Source: Salinicola rhizosphaerae
Lineage (GTDB): Bacteria; Pseudomonadota; Gammaproteobacteria; Pseudomonadales; Halomonadaceae
Reading direction: 5' to 3'
DNA length: 64,000 bases
Assembly: GCF_014652715.1 (NCBI RefSeq)
Contig: NZ_BMZI01000003.1
Span: forward strand, 240,930 to 304,929
Shown here: positions 8,220 through 17,532 of the stretch, piece after piece
Layout: every line of letters begins with the position of its first letter
Position numbering within the stretch: position 1 is the first letter of the stretch
Notes under the pieces: generated by a model
The model's input: the letters and a program-made list of their open reading frames with translations, nothing else
The model's database searches: none
What the model was told of the DNA's origin: nothing
Position numbers and translations under genes: made by a program

Positions 8220-11032
8220 ATCGTTACCGATACACCATTGACGCCATGCACTGCCAAGGCTGCGTCAAGCGCATGCGCGAGGCGATTCAGGCAGAGGACA
8301 CCGACGCCGAAGTCAGCGGGGCCCCCGCCGAGAAGCGCCTTGAGGTCACATCCACGCTATCCGATACCCGCATACAGGCGCTGCTCGCCGACGCGGGTTA
8401 TCCAGCCGACGAAGCCGTGTCGAAGCGATCCGCGGCGGCGCGTTCATTGACCGTGCCGGGGATGAACTGCCAAGGCTGCGTCAAGCGCATGCGCGAGGCG
8501 ATCCAGGCAGAGGACGCCGACGCCGAGGTCAGCGGGGCCCCCGCAGAGAAGCGCCTTGACGTCACATCCACGCTATCCGACACCCGCATACAGGCGCTGC
8601 TCGCCGACGCCGGTTATCCCCCGCAGGACACGCCGACGATTGCGGATGGAGCAGAAGGCAATAGCGACCAACATTTCTCGGAAGCACCGGCGCAAACGAT
8701 CGCGAAGGGCCATGGCCGAGATGAGACAGACATCAACGGCATCGAGTCCGATTCAAGCGACACATCGCCCATGCAGCGGTTTTCGATCAGTGGCATGACC
8801 TGCGCCGGCTGCGTCAATGCCGTGCAGAAAGCGCTCGCGCGAACGCCCGGCGTGCAGCGCGCTCAGGTCAACTTCGCCAGTGAAACGGCACAGGTCAGCG
8901 GCAGCGCCTCCAGCGAGGCGCTGGTCGCCGCGGTGAAGTCGGCGGGCTACGGCGCGCAACCGATCGAGAATCTGCGCGAGGCCACCGCCCAGCGTCAACA
9001 AAACGCAGCCAGCCAGATGCGGCGCCATGCCATCGAATCTGCCGTCAGCCTCTCGCTCGGCATTCCGATGATGCTGGCGATGTTTTTCCACACGCCCCGG
9101 TTCGCCGGCGCGGAGCGTATCGTCTGGCTGGTCTTGGGTCTGGCGACACTCGGCGTTCTCGCCACGGCCGGCCGCCGTTTCTTCGACGGCGCATGGAAAG
9201 CGGCCCGCCATCATCAGGCCAACATGGATACGCTGATCGCGCTGGGCTCGGCTGCCGCCTGGCTCTATTCGATGGCCGTCCTGCTGTTGCCGTCGGCGAT
9301 TCCCGAAGGCGCTCGTCATCTGTACTTCGAGGCGTCATTGATGATCGTCGGCCTGATCGGTCTGGGGCAGACACTGGAACTCCGTGCGCGAGGACGCACC
9401 AGCCAGGCGCTGTCCCGCCTTCTCGACCTGCAAAGCGCGACGGCGAGGGTGATCCGGGGAGAGGCTGACCAGGAAAGAGAGACCGAGGTTGATATCGAGG
9501 CCGTGGAAGTGGGCGACCGCATTCGCGTGCGCCCCGGTGAACGCCTGCCGGTCGATGGCGAGATCGAGACCGGCGACAGCTACCTCGATGAGTCGATGCT
9601 GACCGGCGAGCCGGAACCGGTGCACAAGCGCCCGGGAGACCGCGTCAGCGCCGGCACCGTCAACGGCCGCGGCAGCCTGATCTATCGCACGACGCAGGTC
9701 GGCGACGATACCCAGCTCGGGCGTATCGTCGATCAGGTCTCGCGCGCACAGGAGTCGCGCCCGCCCATCGGGGCGCTGGCCGACCGGGTCTCGGCGATAT
9801 TCGTACCGAGCGTCATGATCGCCGCCGTGGTGACCGCGCTGATCTGGCTCAACGTCGGCCCGGCACCGCAGATGATCCACATGCTGGTGGCCGCCACGAC
9901 CGTATTGATCATCGCCTGCCCCTGCGCATTGGGACTCGCCACGCCGATTTCGACGATGATCGGCATCGGCAAGGCCGCCGAGTACGGCATCCTGATTCGC
10001 AGTGGGGAAGCCCTGCAGACGGCGAGTCGACTGACCACGCTGGTCGTCGATAAAACCGGCACGCTTACCGAGGGCAAGCCCAAGGTAACCGATGCCCGAT
10101 ACTGGCAGGACGAGTCGCTCGCCAAATCGGTCGCGGTGGCGCTCGAACGAGACTCGGAGCACCCGCTGGCAACCGCGCTGCTTGCCTATCTCGGTGACGA
10201 TACGACACCGTCGAAGATTCGGGATTTCGAAAGCCTGACCGGGCGTGGCGTTCGCGCGACGCTGGCTGACGGGCGTGTCGCGCTGCTGGGCAACGCTGCA
10301 CTCATGCGGGAACAAGAGATCGATATTGCCACCGCCGAACGCGAAGCCATACAGTGGCAGTCGCAGGCCGCAAGCCTCATTCATCTCGCCGTCGATGGGC
10401 AGTTCGCGGCTCTTTACGGCGTCCGCGATGCCCTGCGTCACGACAGCCGGGAGGCGATCCAGCGGCTGCACGATGCGGGCCTCAAGGTCGTCATGTTGAG
10501 CGGCGACGGTCAGGCCGCCGCTGATGCCATCGCCCGTGAGGCCGGTATCGACGACGTGCGCGCCGAGCTGATGCCGGGAGACAAGCAGGCCGCCATCCAG
10601 GCACTGCAGGCGCGTGGCGAACGCGTCGGTATGGTCGGCGACGGCATCAACGACGCCCCGGCGCTGGCGCAGGCCGAAGTGGGCTTCGCCATCGGCCAAG
10701 GCACCGATGTCGCGATCGAAAGCGCCGGCATCACGCTCATGCGCAACTCGCTGCACGGCGTTGGCGACGCCATCGCCATCAGCCGGGCCACGCTCACCAA
10801 TATCAAACAGAATCTGTGGGGCGCTTTCGGTTACAATTCGCTCGGCATCCCGATCGCCGCCGGCATCCTCTATCCGTTCACGGGCATGCTGCTGTCGCCG
10901 ATGATCGCGGCGCTGGCGATGTCGCTTTCCTCCGTCACCGTGGTGAGCAACGCCAACCGCCTGCGATTCTTCCGCCCCGATGCCGGCCGGCGCGACAAGA
11001 CCGAATTCCAGGCTGAGGAAACATCCGCATGA
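8216..11032 (+). CDS. copA: CopA-type Cu(I)-exporting P1B ATPase
   Basis: A 938-residue inner-membrane pump that exports Cu(I) or Ag(I) using ATP. Start ATG 8216 overlaps the regulator's stop and follows GAGGAGGCCGG. There are three N-terminal heavy-metal-associated domains with Cys13/Cys16 and Cys85/Cys88 (both CQGC) and Cys196/Cys199 (CAGC). Then come eight expected membrane helices, the actuator motif TGE (463-465), the transport-site CPC (568-570), the phosphorylation motif DKTGT (Asp612), an HP motif in SEHPLA, the hinge GDGINDAP, and the late-helix [14 protein letters not shown] that defines the copper subgroup P1B-1. The first two metal-binding domains are almost identical and so recently duplicated. 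It is longer than E. coli CopA (834 residues) for that reason. Confidence 0.93.
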   Translation: MNRYRYTIDAMHCQGCVKRMREAIQAEDTDAEVSGAPAEKRLEVTSTLSDTRIQALLADAGYPADEAVSKRSAAARSLTVPGMNCQGCVKRMREAIQAEDADAEVSGAPAEKRLDVTSTLSDTRIQALLADAGYPPQDTPTIADGAEGNSDQHFSEAPAQTIAKGHGRDETDINGIESDSSDTSPMQRFSISGMTCAGCVNAVQKALARTPGVQRAQVNFASETAQVSGSASSEALVAAVKSAGYGAQPIENLREATAQRQQNAASQMRRHAIESAVSLSLGIPMMLAMFFHTPRFAGAERIVWLVLGLATLGVLATAGRRFFDGAWKAARHHQANMDTLIALGSAAAWLYSMAVLLLPSAIPEGARHLYFEASLMIVGLIGLGQTLELRARGRTSQALSRLLDLQSATARVIRGEADQERETEVDIEAVEVGDRIRVRPGERLPVDGEIETGDSYLDESMLTGEPEPVHKRPGDRVSAGTVNGRGSLIYRTTQVGDDTQLGRIVDQVSRAQESRPPIGALADRVSAIFVPSVMIAAVVTALIWLNVGPAPQMIHMLVAATTVLIIACPCALGLATPISTMIGIGKAAEYGILIRSGEALQTASRLTTLVVDKTGTLTEGKPKVTDARYWQDESLAKSVAVALERDSEHPLATALLAYLGDDTTPSKIRDFESLTGRGVRATLADGRVALLGNAALMREQEIDIATAEREAIQWQSQAASLIHLAVDGQFAALYGVRDALRHDSREAIQRLHDAGLKVVMLSGDGQAAADAIAREAGIDDVRAELMPGDKQAAIQALQARGERVGMVGDGINDAPALAQAEVGFAIGQGTDVAIESAGITLMRNSLHGVGDAIAISRATLTNIKQNLWGAFGYNSLGIPIAAGILYPFTGMLLSPMIAALAMSLSSVTVVSNANRLRFFRPDAGRRDKTEFQAEETSA

Positions 11033-11103
11033 CGCTACTGCTCAACACTCTCGGTATTGCCGTGATCCTTTTCATCGTCTGGTGGTTCTGGCTGCGCGGT
11101 TGA
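11029..11103 (+). CDS. 24-residue membrane peptide coupled to copA
   Basis: A very small reading frame whose ATG overlaps the copA stop codon (ATGA). It encodes 24 residues: [13 protein letters not shown], then [11 protein letters not shown]. It is almost entirely one hydrophobic helix with a Trp-rich membrane-interface end and a terminal Arg-Gly. The overlap argues for real, coupled translation. In related bacteria, copA is often followed by a membrane-anchored cupredoxin protein that starts with a very similar hydrophobic helix containing WWFW; this is established only from memory. The peptide may be a remnant of such a protein that has lost its copper-binding domain, or a genuine small partner of the pump. 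Its stop codon lies inside the following hairpin. Confidence 0.55.
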   Translation: MTLLLNTLGIAVILFIVWWFWLRG

Positions 11104-11114
11104 GCCGCGCAGCC
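11090..11114 (+). terminator. Hairpin at the end of the copper operon
   Basis: GGCTGCGCGG (11090-11099) pairs perfectly with CCGCGCAGCC (11105-11114) around TTGAG, which contains the stop codon of the 24-residue peptide. The stem is strong but no T-run follows. It may be a processing or stabilising hairpin rather than a classical terminator. Confidence 0.5.
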
Positions 11115-11168
11115 GGCGGAGAGGAACCTTGATCTCGCTAGGCGCCGCGACTGCCCCGCTCTTGCTCC

Positions 11169-11780
11169 TCAACTTTGACTCACGCCGGTATAAAGTCCCG
11201 GACGATGATTGATGGTGAGGATGGCACTGAGCACCACGGCGCCGATGATCGAGTAGAGCACGTTGGTGACCGGCAGCACCGCAAACGCTATCAGCATGAT
11301 CAGGGCGTCGAGCGCCATCTGCACCTTACCTGCACGCCAGCCGTACTTGTCCTGCAGGTAGACGGCGAGAATGTTGAATCCGCCGAGACTGCCGCGGTGG
11401 CGAAACAGGAACAGCACCCCGAGCCCGATCAGACTGCCGCCGGCCAGGGCGGCAAACAGCGGATTGACCTCGCCGATGGTCAGCCAACCCGGCAGCATCC
11501 AGGAGATCCAGGAGAGTAGCGCCACGGCGGCGAAGGTCTTGAAGGTGAAATGGTGCCCGACACGGCGCCAGGCGAGCCAGTAGAAAGGCAGATTGACGAC
11601 GAAGAAGACGGGTCCGAAGCTCCACCCGGTCACATAGGTGATCAGCAGCGCCATCCCCGCCGTGCTGCCGATCAGAATCTCCGCGTGATGATAGATCGCG
11701 AGCCCCAGCGCGGCGCAGGTCGACCCCAGAATGATAGCCAGCACGTCCTCGTACGGACGATGGCGATGCACCGATTCCAT
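11169..11780 (-). CDS. YitT-family integral membrane protein
   Basis: A 203-residue protein with five or six hydrophobic helices. The segments GSTAGMALLITYVTG, FFVVNLPFYWLAWRRVG and GGSLIGLGVLFLFRHRGSLGG match the YitT/YczE-like (DUF161) family of inner-membrane proteins, here without the C-terminal cytosolic DUF2179 domain of Bacillus YitT. The pattern of N-P-F-W and glycine repeats in helices suggests a channel or carrier, but no substrate is established for the family. The ATG at 11780 starts the frame. The gene converges on the copper operon and lies downstream of recJ in the same direction, 155 bases away, with a possible own promoter. Confidence 0.8.
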   Translation of the reverse strand: MESVHRHRPYEDVLAIILGSTCAALGLAIYHHAEILIGSTAGMALLITYVTGWSFGPVFFVVNLPFYWLAWRRVGHHFTFKTFAAVALLSWISWMLPGWLTIGEVNPLFAALAGGSLIGLGVLFLFRHRGSLGGFNILAVYLQDKYGWRAGKVQMALDALIMLIAFAVLPVTNVLYSIIGAVVLSAILTINHRPGLYTGVSQS

Positions 11781-11857
11781 TGCATGATCCTTGTTCTATT
11801 CGTGCCGCCGGATAGGCAGCCGTGAGTCTCAGACGGCGCTTGTGGCGCTCAGGCCAG

Positions 11858-11863
11858 ATTATA
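11858..11863 (-). promoter_or_regulatory. Candidate -10 box for the YitT-like gene
   Basis: A perfect TATAAT on the minus strand lies 78 bases before the YitT-like start codon. The matching -35 position (TTCTGT, 16 bases upstream) is poor, so this is a -10 element with weak support for a full promoter. Confidence 0.3.
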
Positions 11864-11935
11864 GCGACAAGCGGTCGCGACAGAAGTCTCGGCGGCGCGA
11901 CGAAGGGAAGGAGGCAGGAAGAGAGGTCGCGCGAT

Positions 11936-13735
11936 TCAGCGCCGTTCGGCGTGCTCGACCATCAGCTGTAGAGACTCGCGCCCTTTCCAGCGGTTGCGAG
12001 AGAGCTTGAAGGCGCAGCGCACGCGGTCGCCGACGGCGATCGGCAGGCGCTCTCCGGGGTTGAGCGCCCGAAACCAGATCGCGCGACAGACGACGCCCTC
12101 CCGCGAGAGCTCCAGCATCAGATGATTGCCCTCGGCGCCGACGGCGCGAAGCTGTTCGACGAAGAACTCACCCTCGAACAGCGGCGCATCGAACTCGCGA
12201 CCGTAGGGGGCCAGCGCGTCCAGCTCATCCAGCGTCGCCAACGTCAGCTGGTGCGCTGCAAGCTCACCGTCGGTCAACACGACGGGGTAGAGCTCGCGCT
12301 CGCCAAGCTGTTCGCTAACGGCCTGTAGAAAAGCCTCCCGAAACGTTTCCAGCTCGGCAAGCGGGACGCCGACACCGGCAGCGCCGCGGTGCCCGCCGAA
12401 TCGCGGCAGGCTCGTGGGCGCCAGTTCGTGGGCTCGCTGCAGCGCATCGCGCAGATGCAGTGCCTCGATGGAGCGGCCGGAGCCGGTCAGCATCTCCGGC
12501 GCGGTCGCCGGTGTCAGTACCAGCGTCGGCCGGCCGTAGGACTGGACCAGACGTGAGGCGACGATGCCCTGCACGCCGGCGTGCCCTTCCGGCAGATGCA
12601 CGATCAGCGCCGGCTGGTCGGCGGCGAGTTGGGCCGCGGCCAGCGTACGGGCGCTCTCGACCATCTCCGCTTCCAGCGCTTTCCGCGCCTGATTGTCATC
12701 ATCGAGTACCTGAAGATGCTGGCGGGCAATGGCGTCATCGGCGGCAAGCATGAAGTGCAGCGCCGCGTAGGGGTCGTCCAGCCGCGAACGGGCATTGATC
12801 CTCGGCCCCATCTGAAAAGCCAGCGTCTCGGCATCGAACGGCACGCTGTCGGCGCCGAGACGCTCTGCCATCACGCGCCAGCAGGCCGACTCCATCTGAT
12901 TGATCAGTTTGAGTCCCGTCGTGACGACGGCGCGGTTGGCCGCGCTGGCGCCGAGCGAGACGCAATCGGCCACGGTGCCCAGCGCCACGTAGGAGAGCCA
13001 CGGCGAGAGTTTCGGCGTCGACGTCGAGAGCACGCCCTGCTCGACCATGACCGAGCGGGTCAGCGACATCATCAGCCAGGCCACCATGCAGCCGGCAATG
13101 GTCTTGTCCGGATAGCCGCAATCAGACCGCGTCGGGTTGATGGTGGCATAGGCGGATGCCGGTGGCCCCTCGACCGGCAGTGCGTGATGGTCGGTCACCA
13201 CGACATCGATGCCGGCCTCTCTCAGCCGCGCGATACGCGGCTCGTCGGACGAGCCACAGTCGGCAGTGATGACCAGGCTCGGCCGTGGCTTCAACGCCAG
13301 CGTGCGCTCGACCAGCGGCAGGCTGATGCCGTAACCATCGTTGATCCGATGGCCGATCAGGCTGTGGAGACGCGACGCGGGCACGCCGAATAGCTCGGTC
13401 AGCGAGCGCAGGATGACGACGTGCGAGGTGATGCCGTCGACATCGTAGTCGGTCAGGATACCGATGTGCTCGCCGTCATTGACAGCGCGGGCGATGCGCT
13501 CGGCGCCGCGCCGCGAATCGCGGAGCCGCTCGGGATGGGAGAGATAACGCAGCGCCGGCGCAGTCAGTGCCTCCAATGGGCCCTCGTGACCCTGAAGGCG
13601 CCCGGCCAGAATCCGCGCCTGCAGCTCGCTGGAGCCGCTCGCCAGCGCGGCGCGATAGATCGTCTCGTCACGGGGGCGGGACTGGATCCGCCGCCGCGTG
13701 GGGTCGTTGACGATCTTGCCGCTCGTCTCGTCCAT
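11936..13735 (-). CDS. recJ: RecJ single-strand 5'-3' exonuclease
   Basis: A 599-residue cytosolic DNA repair nuclease that degrades single-stranded DNA 5'-3' in recombination and mismatch repair. The DHH catalytic region shows GILTDYDVDGITS, TADCGSSD and VVTDHHALP. The DHHA1 domain carries the RFGGHRGAAGVG motif, and a C-terminal OB-like domain reads AIWFRALNPGERLP then RWKGRESLQLMVEHAE. The first Asp-rich motif has DYDVDG where many RecJ proteins have DFDADG. I chose ATG 13735; a GTG two codons earlier (13741) is equally in frame and starts two bases past the thrC stop. No clear ribosome site distinguishes them. It directly follows thrC and probably shares its transcript. Confidence 0.88.
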   Translation of the reverse strand: MDETSGKIVNDPTRRRIQSRPRDETIYRAALASGSSELQARILAGRLQGHEGPLEALTAPALRYLSHPERLRDSRRGAERIARAVNDGEHIGILTDYDVDGITSHVVILRSLTELFGVPASRLHSLIGHRINDGYGISLPLVERTLALKPRPSLVITADCGSSDEPRIARLREAGIDVVVTDHHALPVEGPPASAYATINPTRSDCGYPDKTIAGCMVAWLMMSLTRSVMVEQGVLSTSTPKLSPWLSYVALGTVADCVSLGASAANRAVVTTGLKLINQMESACWRVMAERLGADSVPFDAETLAFQMGPRINARSRLDDPYAALHFMLAADDAIARQHLQVLDDDNQARKALEAEMVESARTLAAAQLAADQPALIVHLPEGHAGVQGIVASRLVQSYGRPTLVLTPATAPEMLTGSGRSIEALHLRDALQRAHELAPTSLPRFGGHRGAAGVGVPLAELETFREAFLQAVSEQLGERELYPVVLTDGELAAHQLTLATLDELDALAPYGREFDAPLFEGEFFVEQLRAVGAEGNHLMLELSREGVVCRAIWFRALNPGERLPIAVGDRVRCAFKLSRNRWKGRESLQLMVEHAERR

Positions 13736-13743
13736 CGCCACGC

Positions 13744-15132
13744 TCAGCGGCGATTTTCGGCGACGAACGCCTGCACCGCCGAGAGCTCCGCCGGCAGCAC
13801 GCGGTAGCGTTCCTCACGCTCCAGCAGGTCGTCCATGTGCGCCGGCAGCGGGACGCCGGAGAACCCCGCCTTGACCACCGCTTCGGCGAACTTGGCCGGA
13901 TGCGCGGTCGCCAGCGTGATCATCGGTGTCGATTGGTCTGCTCGCACCTGCTCGACGGCACGATAGCCGGTAGCGGTGTGCGGATCGAGTAGCTCCTTGG
14001 TGCGATGATGCGCCTCGCGAATCGCCTCGAGGATGGTGTCATCATCGACGCTGAAACTCGAAAACTTCTCGCGCAGCCTGGCAAGCGGCGCCTCGGCGAG
14101 CGCTGCCGGCTCGCGCTGGAAGCGCTCCAGCAGCTCGCGTACCGCGTTGCCGTCGCGATCGTAGGCATCGAACAGTAGCCGTTCGAAATTCGACGACACC
14201 ACGATATCCATCGATGGCGCGAGCGTTGCCGCCAGTTCACGCTTGGAGAAGTCGTTGTCGGCAATCGTCCGATGCAGGATGTCGTTGGCGTTGGTGGCGA
14301 TGATGAACTGCTTGACCGGCAACCCCATCCGATAGGCCATATAACCGGCGAAGAGGTTACCGAAATTGGCCGAGGGCACGCAGAAACTCACCTCACGGTG
14401 CGGCGCACCGAGAGCGACGCCCGAGGCGACGTAGTAGACGATCTGGGCCATGATCCGCGCCCAGTTGATCGAGTTGACCGCCACCAGACGTGTGCCTTCG
14501 AGAAAGGCCTGATCGGCGAAGCTCGCCTTGACCATCGCCTGGGCATCATCGAAGTTACCTTCGATGGCGATATTGAAGACGTTGTCGGCCAGCACCGTGG
14601 TCATCTGCCGACGCTGCACTTCGGAGACCCGGTTGTGCGGGTGCAGGATGAAGATGTCGAGATGATCGCAGTGACGGCAGCCTTCGATGGCCGCGGAACC
14701 CGTATCGCCGGAGGTCGCCCCCATGATCACGGCGCGCTCGTCGCGCTTGGCCAGGAAGTGATCGAGAATGCGTCCCAACAACTGCAGCGCGACATCCTTG
14801 AACGCCAAAGTCGGGCCGTGGAACAGCTCGAGCAGGAAGTGGTTGTCGCCGAGCTGATTGAGCGGCACGACCGTATCGTGGCTGAACGTCGCGTAGGCAT
14901 CGCGCACCAGACCTCGGAAGGTCTCGTCGTCGATCTCGCCACCGACGTAGGGTTTCATTACCCGAAACGCGATCTCGGCGTACGACAATCCAGCCATCCC
15001 CGCGAGCTCGTCACGCGACAGCTGCGGTACCGTCTCGGGAACGTAGAGCCCGCCGTCGCTGGCCATGCCGGTCAGCACCACTTCCTCGAAACTCAGCGCC
15101 GGCGCCTGCCCGCGCGTACTGATGTAACGCAT
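13744..15132 (-). CDS. thrC: Threonine synthase
   Basis: A 462-residue PLP enzyme that converts O-phosphohomoserine to threonine, the last step of the pathway. The N terminus MRYISTRGQAPALSFEEVVLTGMASDGGLY is the family opening. Lys112 in LAFKDVALQ forms the internal aldimine, and GATSGDTGSAAIEGC is the phosphate/PLP-binding loop. Length matches the long gammaproteobacterial type. It lies 166 bases downstream of hom in the same direction, the usual hom-thrC arrangement, and recJ follows within a few bases. The spacer before it carries a 7-base tandem repeat. No leader peptide rich in Thr/Ile was seen. Confidence 0.95.
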   Translation of the reverse strand: MRYISTRGQAPALSFEEVVLTGMASDGGLYVPETVPQLSRDELAGMAGLSYAEIAFRVMKPYVGGEIDDETFRGLVRDAYATFSHDTVVPLNQLGDNHFLLELFHGPTLAFKDVALQLLGRILDHFLAKRDERAVIMGATSGDTGSAAIEGCRHCDHLDIFILHPHNRVSEVQRRQMTTVLADNVFNIAIEGNFDDAQAMVKASFADQAFLEGTRLVAVNSINWARIMAQIVYYVASGVALGAPHREVSFCVPSANFGNLFAGYMAYRMGLPVKQFIIATNANDILHRTIADNDFSKRELAATLAPSMDIVVSSNFERLLFDAYDRDGNAVRELLERFQREPAALAEAPLARLREKFSSFSVDDDTILEAIREAHHRTKELLDPHTATGYRAVEQVRADQSTPMITLATAHPAKFAEAVVKAGFSGVPLPAHMDDLLEREERYRVLPAELSAVQAFVAENRR

Positions 15133-15248
15133 GCTTCACTCCGTGAGTGGCGAGCCTGAGCCGCGAGCGGCGAGCTGCCTTGTCGCCATTGCCAGCGCGG
15201 CCGGCTCCGGACGTGTTGAATCGACTACCTCTGCTTCACCGATCTGGC

Positions 15249-15290
15249 GCTCGTCGCTCGTCGCTCGTCGCTCGTCGCTCGTCGCTCGTC
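15249..15290. repeat. Six tandem copies of GCTCGTC
   Basis: Six perfect consecutive copies of the heptamer GCTCGTC run from 15249 to 15290, followed by a partial GCT. They lie in the 166-base spacer between hom and thrC, starting eight bases past the hom stop codon on the minus strand. Related GCGAG motifs (GTGGCGAGCCTGAGC, GCGAGCGGCGAG) occur nearer thrC at about 15147-15175. A 7-base unit is out of frame, consistent with a non-coding slippage-prone tract. Confidence 0.9.
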
Positions 15291-15298
15291 GCTAAAGG

Positions 15299-16615
15299 CT
15301 ATTCCTGCTCGTCCAGGGACTCGACGCGGATCCGCGTCACAGGCCCGGCGATATCGGCGAGCGATTCCAGCTGGCGAATCGCTTCGTTCATGTGCTGTTC
15401 CCGGGTGCGATGCGTCATGAGGATGATCGGCACCAGTTCGCCCTCGGTCGCCTCCTTCTGGATGATCGCCTCGATCGAGATCCCCTGTTCGGAGAGGATC
15501 GTCGCCACGCGCGCGAGCACGCCCGGACGGTCGACGGCCAGAAGACGCAGATAGTAGGCCGTGACGATCTCTTCCATGGGCAGGATCGGCAGCGCGTTGG
15601 CTTCGTCATTGACGCCGCTGAATGCGAGATAGGGCACACGATAGTGATGGTCGGTGGCGATGTTCCGCGCCACGTCGAGCAGATCGGCGACAACGGCAGA
15701 CGCGGTTGGCTCGGCCCCGGCACCGGCGCCGTAGAAGAGCGTCGGGCCGACGGCATCGCCCATGACGGCGATGGCGTTCTTGACACCGTGCACATTGGCG
15801 AGCAGCCGTTCCTTCGGAATCAGCGTCGGGTGAACGCGCAGTTCCACACCGTTGTCGCTGCGCCGGGTGATACCCAGATGCTTGATGGTGTAGCCGAGGT
15901 TGTCCGCCTGCTCCACGTCCTCGGCCGTAATGCGCGCGATACCCTCGGTATAGGCATGCTCGAACTGCAGCGGCATGCCGAAGGCGATGGAGGCCAGAAT
16001 CGTCAATTTATGCGCGGCGTCGATGCCCTCGACGTCGAAGGTCGGGTCCGCCTCGGCATAGCCCAGCGCCTGCGCCTCGGCGAGCACATCGTCGAAGGCG
16101 CGCCCTTCGTCCCGCATGTGAGTGAGGATGTAGTTGCCGGTGCCGTTGATGATGCCGGCGAGCCACTGGATGCGGTTACCGCCAAGCCCCTCGCGCAGCG
16201 ACTTGATCACCGGAATGCCGCCGGCAACCGCCGCTTCGAAGGCGACGATCACGCCCTTCTTGTGTGCGGCCCGGAATATCTCGTTGCCGTGGACGGCAAT
16301 CAACGCCTTGTTTGCCGTGACGACATGCTTGCCGTTCTCGATCGCCGTCATCACCAGTTCGCGGGCGACATCGTAACCGCCGATCAGCTCGACCAGGACG
16401 TCGATATCGGGGTTGCTCGCCACTTCGAAGATGTCTCGCGTGACCTTGATGCCGGTGGTATCGCAGGCGGGATTGTCGCGGCGCGCGCCGACCTGTTCGA
16501 TCACGATTGGACGACCGGCGCGACGCGCGATCTCGTCGGCGTTGCGCGTCAGCACGTCGAACGTTCCGCCGCCCACGGTGCCCAGACCGCAGATTCCCAC
16601 TCTCACCGGATCCAA
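15299..16615 (-). CDS. hom: Homoserine dehydrogenase
   Basis: A 438-residue NAD(P)-dependent enzyme that reduces aspartate semialdehyde to homoserine, feeding threonine and methionine synthesis. The N-terminal Rossmann motif is VGICGLGTVGGG. The dimerisation/catalytic part has ANKALIA, EAAVAGGIPVIKSLREGL and GIINGTGNYILT, with a YAEADPTFDVEGIDAAHK signature. A C-terminal ACT domain (YYLRLLAVDRPGVLARVAT) suggests allosteric control by threonine. It is the monofunctional type, not fused to aspartokinase. The start appears to be TTG at 16615, behind GGGAGGGG; no better ATG lies nearby. It precedes thrC and recJ in one direction. Confidence 0.95.
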   Translation of the reverse strand: MDPVRVGICGLGTVGGGTFDVLTRNADEIARRAGRPIVIEQVGARRDNPACDTTGIKVTRDIFEVASNPDIDVLVELIGGYDVARELVMTAIENGKHVVTANKALIAVHGNEIFRAAHKKGVIVAFEAAVAGGIPVIKSLREGLGGNRIQWLAGIINGTGNYILTHMRDEGRAFDDVLAEAQALGYAEADPTFDVEGIDAAHKLTILASIAFGMPLQFEHAYTEGIARITAEDVEQADNLGYTIKHLGITRRSDNGVELRVHPTLIPKERLLANVHGVKNAIAVMGDAVGPTLFYGAGAGAEPTASAVVADLLDVARNIATDHHYRVPYLAFSGVNDEANALPILPMEEIVTAYYLRLLAVDRPGVLARVATILSEQGISIEAIIQKEATEGELVPIILMTHRTREQHMNEAIRQLESLADIAGPVTRIRVESLDEQE

Positions 16616-16741
16616 GATGTCGCCCCTCCCTCAAGTCATCGATGTCGAGGCAAATGCCTCGTCATTTACCGCGAATTCCTCCTCCTCGCCCGCGCACGTC
16701 GACGCCGGCGCGGCGATGAGGGGCAGCCACGGTAGAAAGCC

Positions 16742-16766
16742 GGAGCCCCCTTGTCAAGCGGGCTCC
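16742..16766 (-). terminator. Terminator-like hairpin after dsbC
   Basis: On the minus strand GGAGCCC and GGGCTCC pair around 11 bases and are followed by GGCTTTCT. The structure lies 18 bases beyond the dsbC stop codon and separates the xerD-dsbC pair from hom. Confidence 0.55.
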
Positions 16767-16783
16767 GCGCCGCCCGCCGCGGT

Positions 16784-17530
16784 TCAACCGTTGCTGTCGT
16801 CGCCTAGACCCAGCATCGATGCCAGGCGCTTCGCCGGCAGATAGCCGGGAACCATCCTGCCGCTCGGCAAGACGATCGCCGGCGTCCCCTGGATACCGGA
16901 CTCGACGCCGAGCTGATACTGCTTGGCGATCGGCGCGCTGCAGTTCGCCGGTGCATCGACCGTGTCACCGCGAAACGCCGCACTCATTGCTTCGGAACGG
17001 TTGTCGGCGCACCACACGCGAGCCAGCTGGCGCGCGGCATCGGAGTTCGGGCCCATGCGGGGAAAGGCCAGATAATCAACCTCGATGCCCATATCGTTGA
17101 GCTGGCTCATTTCGGCGTGCAGCTTGTGACAGTACGGGCAGGTGGTATCGGTGAACACGGTCAGCTTTGCCTTCACCTCACCCGCCGGTTTATAGACGAC
17201 ACGCTGATCTTCGGGCACGGCCGCGAGCAGTTTCTGGCGACGCTGGTTGGCGGCCTGCTCGGTCAGATTGATCATGCCGTCGTCAGCGTTCTGGTAAAGA
17301 TCGCCGACGATCATGTACTTGCCGTCACCGTCCGAATAGAGCGTGTTGCCGCCCTTCAGCCGCACCTCGTAGAGACCGGGCACCGGCGAGTCATCGATGG
17401 AGTCGATCGGCAGCGGCTGTCCACTGTGCGCATTGAGCTTGTCGGCCAGGTCGGCAGGCGGCTCGGCAAAGGCCGCGGGAGCCACGATCACGCCGACCAG
17501 GGCAATGACGGATAACAGACGACTTCTCAT
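16784..17530 (-). CDS. dsbC: Thiol:disulfide interchange protein DsbC
   Basis: A 248-residue periplasmic disulfide isomerase. A signal peptide of about 22 residues ends in AFA before EPPADLAD. The N-terminal dimerisation domain (about 23-85, containing VPGLYEVRLKGGNTLYSDGDG) is joined to a thioredoxin fold with the active site CPYC at Cys131-Cys134 and a cis-proline loop GTPAIVLPSG. A further Cys pair in VWCADN and ANCSAP matches the structural disulfide of DsbC. The ATG at 17530 lies five bases after the xerD stop codon and behind AGAGG. The xerD-dsbC order is common in gammaproteobacteria. Confidence 0.93.
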   Translation of the reverse strand: MRSRLLSVIALVGVIVAPAAFAEPPADLADKLNAHSGQPLPIDSIDDSPVPGLYEVRLKGGNTLYSDGDGKYMIVGDLYQNADDGMINLTEQAANQRRQKLLAAVPEDQRVVYKPAGEVKAKLTVFTDTTCPYCHKLHAEMSQLNDMGIEVDYLAFPRMGPNSDAARQLARVWCADNRSEAMSAAFRGDTVDAPANCSAPIAKQYQLGVESGIQGTPAIVLPSGRMVPGYLPAKRLASMLGLGDDSNG

Positions 17531-17532
17531 GT

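Noticed and set aside
9335..10756. A 473-codon minus-strand frame opposite copA
   Set aside because: It mirrors CopA, whose TGE, CPC and DKTGT motifs are intact.
15392..16735. A 447-codon plus-strand frame opposite hom
   Set aside because: It is antisense to a fully conserved homoserine dehydrogenase and shows no domain of its own.
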